Assembly (NCBI GenBank): GCA_051960855.1
Contig: JBQCDV010000171.1
Coordinates: 1-27,537, forward strand
Direction: 5' to 3'
Length of the DNA stretch: 27,537 nucleotides
From: JBQCDV01 sp051960855
GTDB lineage: Bacteria; Actinomycetota; Actinomycetes; JAJZTN01
In this document: piece by piece, positions 24,590 through 27,537 of the stretch
How positions within the stretch are numbered: position 1 is the stretch's first letter
Layout of the letters: every line of letters begins with the position of its first letter
Program-made: the position numbers and the translations under genes
The notes under the pieces: generated by a model
Told to the model about the DNA's origin: nothing
The model's input: the letters and a program-made list of their open reading frames with translations, nothing else
The model's database searches: none

Positions 24590-26659
24590 ATGATCGGACG
24601 CATCCCCATCACGGACATCGAGCCCGTTGTCGGGCTCGCCGAATGGCCTGCCAAAGCTGTCGTGGGCGAGACCGTTCCTGTCTCGGCCACGGTCTTCCGC
24701 GAGGGTCACGACGCGGTCAACGCCAACGTCGTCCTCCGCGGCCCCGACGGCTCCACCGGCCCCTACACCCCTATGACGCCGGCCGGTGCCGGACTCGACC
24801 GGTGGACGGCCGAGGTCACACCCGACCGGCAGGGCGCGTGGACCTACACCGTCGAGGCCTGGAGCGACCCCTACGCGACGTGGGCGCACGACGCCGAGAT
24901 CAAGATCGCGGCGGGAGTGGACGTCGAGCTGATGCTCGAGGAGGGGGCGCGGCTCTTCGAGCGGGCCGCCGCCTCGCCCAGCACCGCCTCCCCCAGCACC
25001 GCCTCCCCCAGCACCGCCTCGCCCAGCACCGCCCGCACCTCAAGCAGTGCGAGCCGCCCGTCGGACGACGTTCGGACCCTGACCGAAGCCGCCGCCGCGC
25101 TTCGGGACACGTCTCGCCCGGTGGAGGCACGCCTCGCCGCCGGCCTGGACCCGCGCATGCGCGACCTCCTCGTCGCCGACCCGCTACGTGACCTCGTCAC
25201 GTCGTCGCGGCCGATGCCGCTGTTGGTGGAGCGCGAGCGCGCGCTCTTCAGCGCGTGGTACGAGTTCTTCCCCCGCAGCGAGGGAGCCGCCCCCGACGCC
25301 GACGGCGTGGTGCGCCCGGGCAATTTCCGAACGGCGGCTGAGCGGCTCCCCGCCGTCGCCGCCATGGGCTTCGACGTGGTCTACCTGCCGCCCATCCACC
25401 CCGTGGGCGAGGCCAACCGCAAGGGACCGAACAACACGCTGACCCCCGGACCCGACGACGTCGGCTCACCCTGGGCGATCGGGTCCCGGCACGGTGGACA
25501 CGACGCCATCGACCCAGCACTCGGCGACTTCGACGACTTCGACGCCTTCGTCGGGCGGGCCAAGGAGCTGGGGCTCGAGGTGGCCCTCGACCTCGCCCTG
25601 CAAGCCGCGCCCGACCATCCGTGGGTCGAGGCGCACCCGGAGTGGTTCACCGTCCTGGCGGACGGGACCATCGCCTACGCCGAGAACCCTCCCAAGAAGT
25701 ACCAGGACATCTACCCCATCAACTTCGACCGCGACCCGGACGGGATCCGCAACGAGGTGCTGCGGGTGGTCCGCCTCTGGATGAGCCACGGCGTCCGCAT
25801 CTTCCGCGTGGACAACCCGCACACCAAGCCGGTCGCCTTCTGGGAGTGGCTGATCGGGAAGGTGCACGAGACCGACCCCGACGTCATCTTCCTGGCCGAG
25901 GCGTTCACCCGGCCGGCGATGATGCGGATGCTCGGCAAGATCGGCTTCACGCAGTCCTACACCTACTTCACGTGGCGGACCGAGAAGACCGAGATCGAGG
26001 AGTACCTGCTCGAGCTCGCCCACGAGACCTCGGCCTACATGCGGCCGAACTTCTGGCCCAACACGCCGGACATCCTCAACGCCTACCTCCAGTACGGCGG
26101 TCCCCCGGCGTTCAAGATCCGCGCGACGCTGGCGGCCACCGGTTCTCCCAGCTGGGGGGTCTACTCCGGCTTCGAGCTGTACGAGCACGTCGCGGTGCGA
26201 CCGGGCAGCGAGGAGTACCTCGACTCCGAGAAGTACCAGCTGCGGCCGCGGCCGTGGGCGGAGTTCGAGCCGGGCGGTCCACGCGAGGGACAGAGCCTGG
26301 CCGGCTACCTCACCCGGCTCAACCAGATCCGCCGCGCGCACCCCGCGCTGCAGCAGCTGCGCCACCTGGCGGTCCACGAGACCGAGGGGGACGGCATTCT
26401 GTGCTTCAGCAAGCGAAGCAGCGCCGCGGACGACGCCGACGTCGTTCTGGTCTGCCTCAACCTCGACCCGCACGGCACCCGCGAGACCACCGTCCATCTC
26501 GACATGCCCGCACTCGGCCTCGCCTGGGACGAGCCGTTCGAGGTGGTCGACGAGATCACCGGTGCGAGCTACACGTGGGGGACGCACAACTACGTCCGGC
26601 TGGACCCGTTCGTCGAGCCGGCCCACATCTTCCGCGTCCGGCGCATGCCGCGCGCCTAG
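24590..26659 (+). CDS. glgE: Alpha-1,4-glucan:maltose-1-phosphate maltosyltransferase
   Basis: GlgE extends alpha-1,4-glucans with maltosyl units from maltose-1-phosphate. The 689-residue protein starts IGRIPITDIEPVV, typical of the family, with an N-terminal beta-sandwich and helical S-domain, then the GH13_3 barrel. Nucleophile Asp408 is in RIFRVDNPHTKP and acid Glu437 in FLAEAFTRP, 29 residues apart as I recall for Streptomyces GlgE (D394/E423). TPDIL supplies the third acid. The +14 offset fits an extra ASPST x4 linker at residues 128-147. GTG 24587 directly before the ATG is an equal start candidate. treS begins 12 bases after the stop, making one operon. Confidence 0.95.
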   Translation: MIGRIPITDIEPVVGLAEWPAKAVVGETVPVSATVFREGHDAVNANVVLRGPDGSTGPYTPMTPAGAGLDRWTAEVTPDRQGAWTYTVEAWSDPYATWAHDAEIKIAAGVDVELMLEEGARLFERAAASPSTASPSTASPSTASPSTARTSSSASRPSDDVRTLTEAAAALRDTSRPVEARLAAGLDPRMRDLLVADPLRDLVTSSRPMPLLVERERALFSAWYEFFPRSEGAAPDADGVVRPGNFRTAAERLPAVAAMGFDVVYLPPIHPVGEANRKGPNNTLTPGPDDVGSPWAIGSRHGGHDAIDPALGDFDDFDAFVGRAKELGLEVALDLALQAAPDHPWVEAHPEWFTVLADGTIAYAENPPKKYQDIYPINFDRDPDGIRNEVLRVVRLWMSHGVRIFRVDNPHTKPVAFWEWLIGKVHETDPDVIFLAEAFTRPAMMRMLGKIGFTQSYTYFTWRTEKTEIEEYLLELAHETSAYMRPNFWPNTPDILNAYLQYGGPPAFKIRATLAATGSPSWGVYSGFELYEHVAVRPGSEEYLDSEKYQLRPRPWAEFEPGGPREGQSLAGYLTRLNQIRRAHPALQQLRHLAVHETEGDGILCFSKRSSAADDADVVLVCLNLDPHGTRETTVHLDMPALGLAWDEPFEVVDEITGASYTWGTHNYVRLDPFVEPAHIFRVRRMPRA
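24971..25030. repeat. Four 15-bp tandem repeats inside glgE
   Basis: Units gcctc(g/c)cccagcacc at 24971, 24986, 25001 and 25016 are identical except for one G/C position. They encode A-S-P-S-T four times in frame, within the S-domain region between LFERAA and the following Ser/Arg-rich stretch. Near identity indicates recent expansion. Confidence 0.92.
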
Positions 26660-26671
26660 GGGAGGTCAGGC

Positions 26672-27537
26672 GTGAGCGACGTCAGCGACGTCGAGCAGGT
26701 GCTCAGCGACGGCGGGCAGTCCGCGGGTGACCCCGGCGCCCCCACCAGCTCCCTGCCGTCCCCCGGCAGCGACCCACTGTGGTTCAAGCGGGCCGTCTTC
26801 TACGAGGTCCTCGTCCGGTCCTTCGCCGACTCCAACGGCGACGGCTCAGGCGACCTGCGCGGCCTGACGAGCCGCCTGGACTACCTCGAGTGGCTCGGGG
26901 TGGACTGCCTCTGGCTGCCGCCCTTCTACACCTCGCCACTGCGCGACGGCGGCTACGACGTCAGCGACTACCGCGGCGTGCTGCCGGAGTTCGGCACCAT
27001 CGACGACTTCGCGGTGTTCCTCGAGGCCGCTCACGCGCGAGGGATGCGCGTGATCGTCGACTTCGTCATGAACCACACCTCGGACGCCCACCCGTGGTTC
27101 ATCGAGTCGAGGACCAACCCCGACGGCCCCTACGGCGACTTCTACGTGTGGAGCGATACCGACGAGGTCTACGAGGACGCCCGCATCATCTTCGTTGACA
27201 CCGAGACGTCCAACTGGACCTACGACCCGATCCGGAAGCAGTACTACTGGCACCGCTTCTTCAGCCACCAGCCCGACCTCAACTTCGACAACCCTGCGGT
27301 GCAGGAGGCCATCCTCGACGCGCTGCGCTTCTGGCTCGAGCTGGGGATCGACGGCTTCCGGCTCGACGCCGTGCCCTACCTCTTCGAACGGGAGGGCACT
27401 AACTGCGAGAACCTCCCCGAGACCCACGACTTCCTCAAGCGTGTCCGCAAGGTCGTCGACGACGAGTTCCCTGACCGCGTGCTGCTGTGCGAGGCCAACC
27501 AGTGGCCCGCTGACGTCGTTGAGTACTTCGGCGACCC
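26672..27537 (+). CDS. treS: Trehalose synthase (maltose/trehalose isomerase), 5' part, cut by window edge
   Basis: TreS interconverts trehalose and maltose and feeds GlgE by supplying maltose for phosphorylation. The 288 codons present open with an acidic Ser/Gly/Pro-rich leader of about 32 residues. The GH13 barrel follows: WFKRAVFYEVLVRSFADSNGDG, VDFVMNHTSD, and IDGFRLDAVPYL with the nucleophile Asp. Next come the TreS-typical REGTNCENLPETH, and LLCEANQWP with the acid Glu. GTG 26672 has GGGGAGG about six bases upstream, 12 bases after the glgE stop. The frame is open to the last base; a C-terminal maltokinase fusion or separate gene would lie beyond. Confidence 0.95.
   Translation, partial: MSDVSDVEQVLSDGGQSAGDPGAPTSSLPSPGSDPLWFKRAVFYEVLVRSFADSNGDGSGDLRGLTSRLDYLEWLGVDCLWLPPFYTSPLRDGGYDVSDYRGVLPEFGTIDDFAVFLEAAHARGMRVIVDFVMNHTSDAHPWFIESRTNPDGPYGDFYVWSDTDEVYEDARIIFVDTETSNWTYDPIRKQYYWHRFFSHQPDLNFDNPAVQEAILDALRFWLELGIDGFRLDAVPYLFEREGTNCENLPETHDFLKRVRKVVDDEFPDRVLLCEANQWPADVVEYFGD

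Noticed and set aside
25466..26626. 386-codon minus-strand open frame inside glgE
   Set aside because: It lies wholly opposite GlgE catalytic-barrel coding sequence and shows no family resemblance.

Overview
The window is chromosomal DNA of a high-GC actinomycete. This rests on roughly 70% G+C with strong third-position GC, many GTG starts, and a gene order (etfB-etfA ... cysteine desulfurase-mnmA ... MetE-like-ligA ... gatC-gatA) that I recall from Mycobacterium and Streptomyces. A GlgE/TreS maltosyl-transfer cluster points the same way. I could not assign a genus. I saw no rRNA, tRNA, CRISPR array, insertion sequence or prophage, and no gene-free stretch reaches 300 bases.

Left block (1-9141, mostly minus strand) is housekeeping. 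It holds gatA (cut by the window edge), gatC, a membrane-bound GGDEF-EAL cyclic-di-GMP protein, ligA, a short MetE-like zinc protein, a plus-strand CopD-like four-helix membrane protein, mnmA, and an IscS/NifS-type cysteine desulfurase. The desulfurase and MnmA genes overlap by one base and probably supply and perform tRNA 2-thiouridylation. The outstanding anomaly is ligA: an in-frame TAG at 3412-3410 ends the protein at the start of its BRCT domain, although the rest of that domain is still readable in the same frame.

Middle block (9165-18469). An SGNH-hydrolase-like membrane-anchored protein and an MBOAT O-acyltransferase form a probable surface-glycan acylation pair. They are followed by etfA and etfB, a plus-strand DUF885 metallopeptidase-like gene, a perfect-stem terminator, an MFS exporter translationally coupled to a MarR regulator, and an enoyl-CoA hydratase.

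Right block (18573-27537) is storage-glucan metabolism. glgX (debranching) is followed by a frameshifted MFS gene. glgP (minus) is divergent from glgE-treS (plus), across a 173-base region with CTTGCA-type inverted repeats that look like a sugar-responsive operator. The genes fit a cycle in which GlgP and GlgX break down glucan while TreS and GlgE move trehalose-derived maltosyl units into it. The maltokinase and branching enzyme would be expected beyond the right edge.

A recurring oddity is short tandem repeats of 13-16 bp. Inside three genes (SGNH, MBOAT, glgE) the period is 15 bp and inserts pentapeptide linkers. Between genes there are 13-bp and 16-bp arrays. No wholly new multi-gene system is evident. 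The best leads are the interrupted ligA, the in-frame minisatellites, the acyltransferase pair and the glgP/glgE operator.
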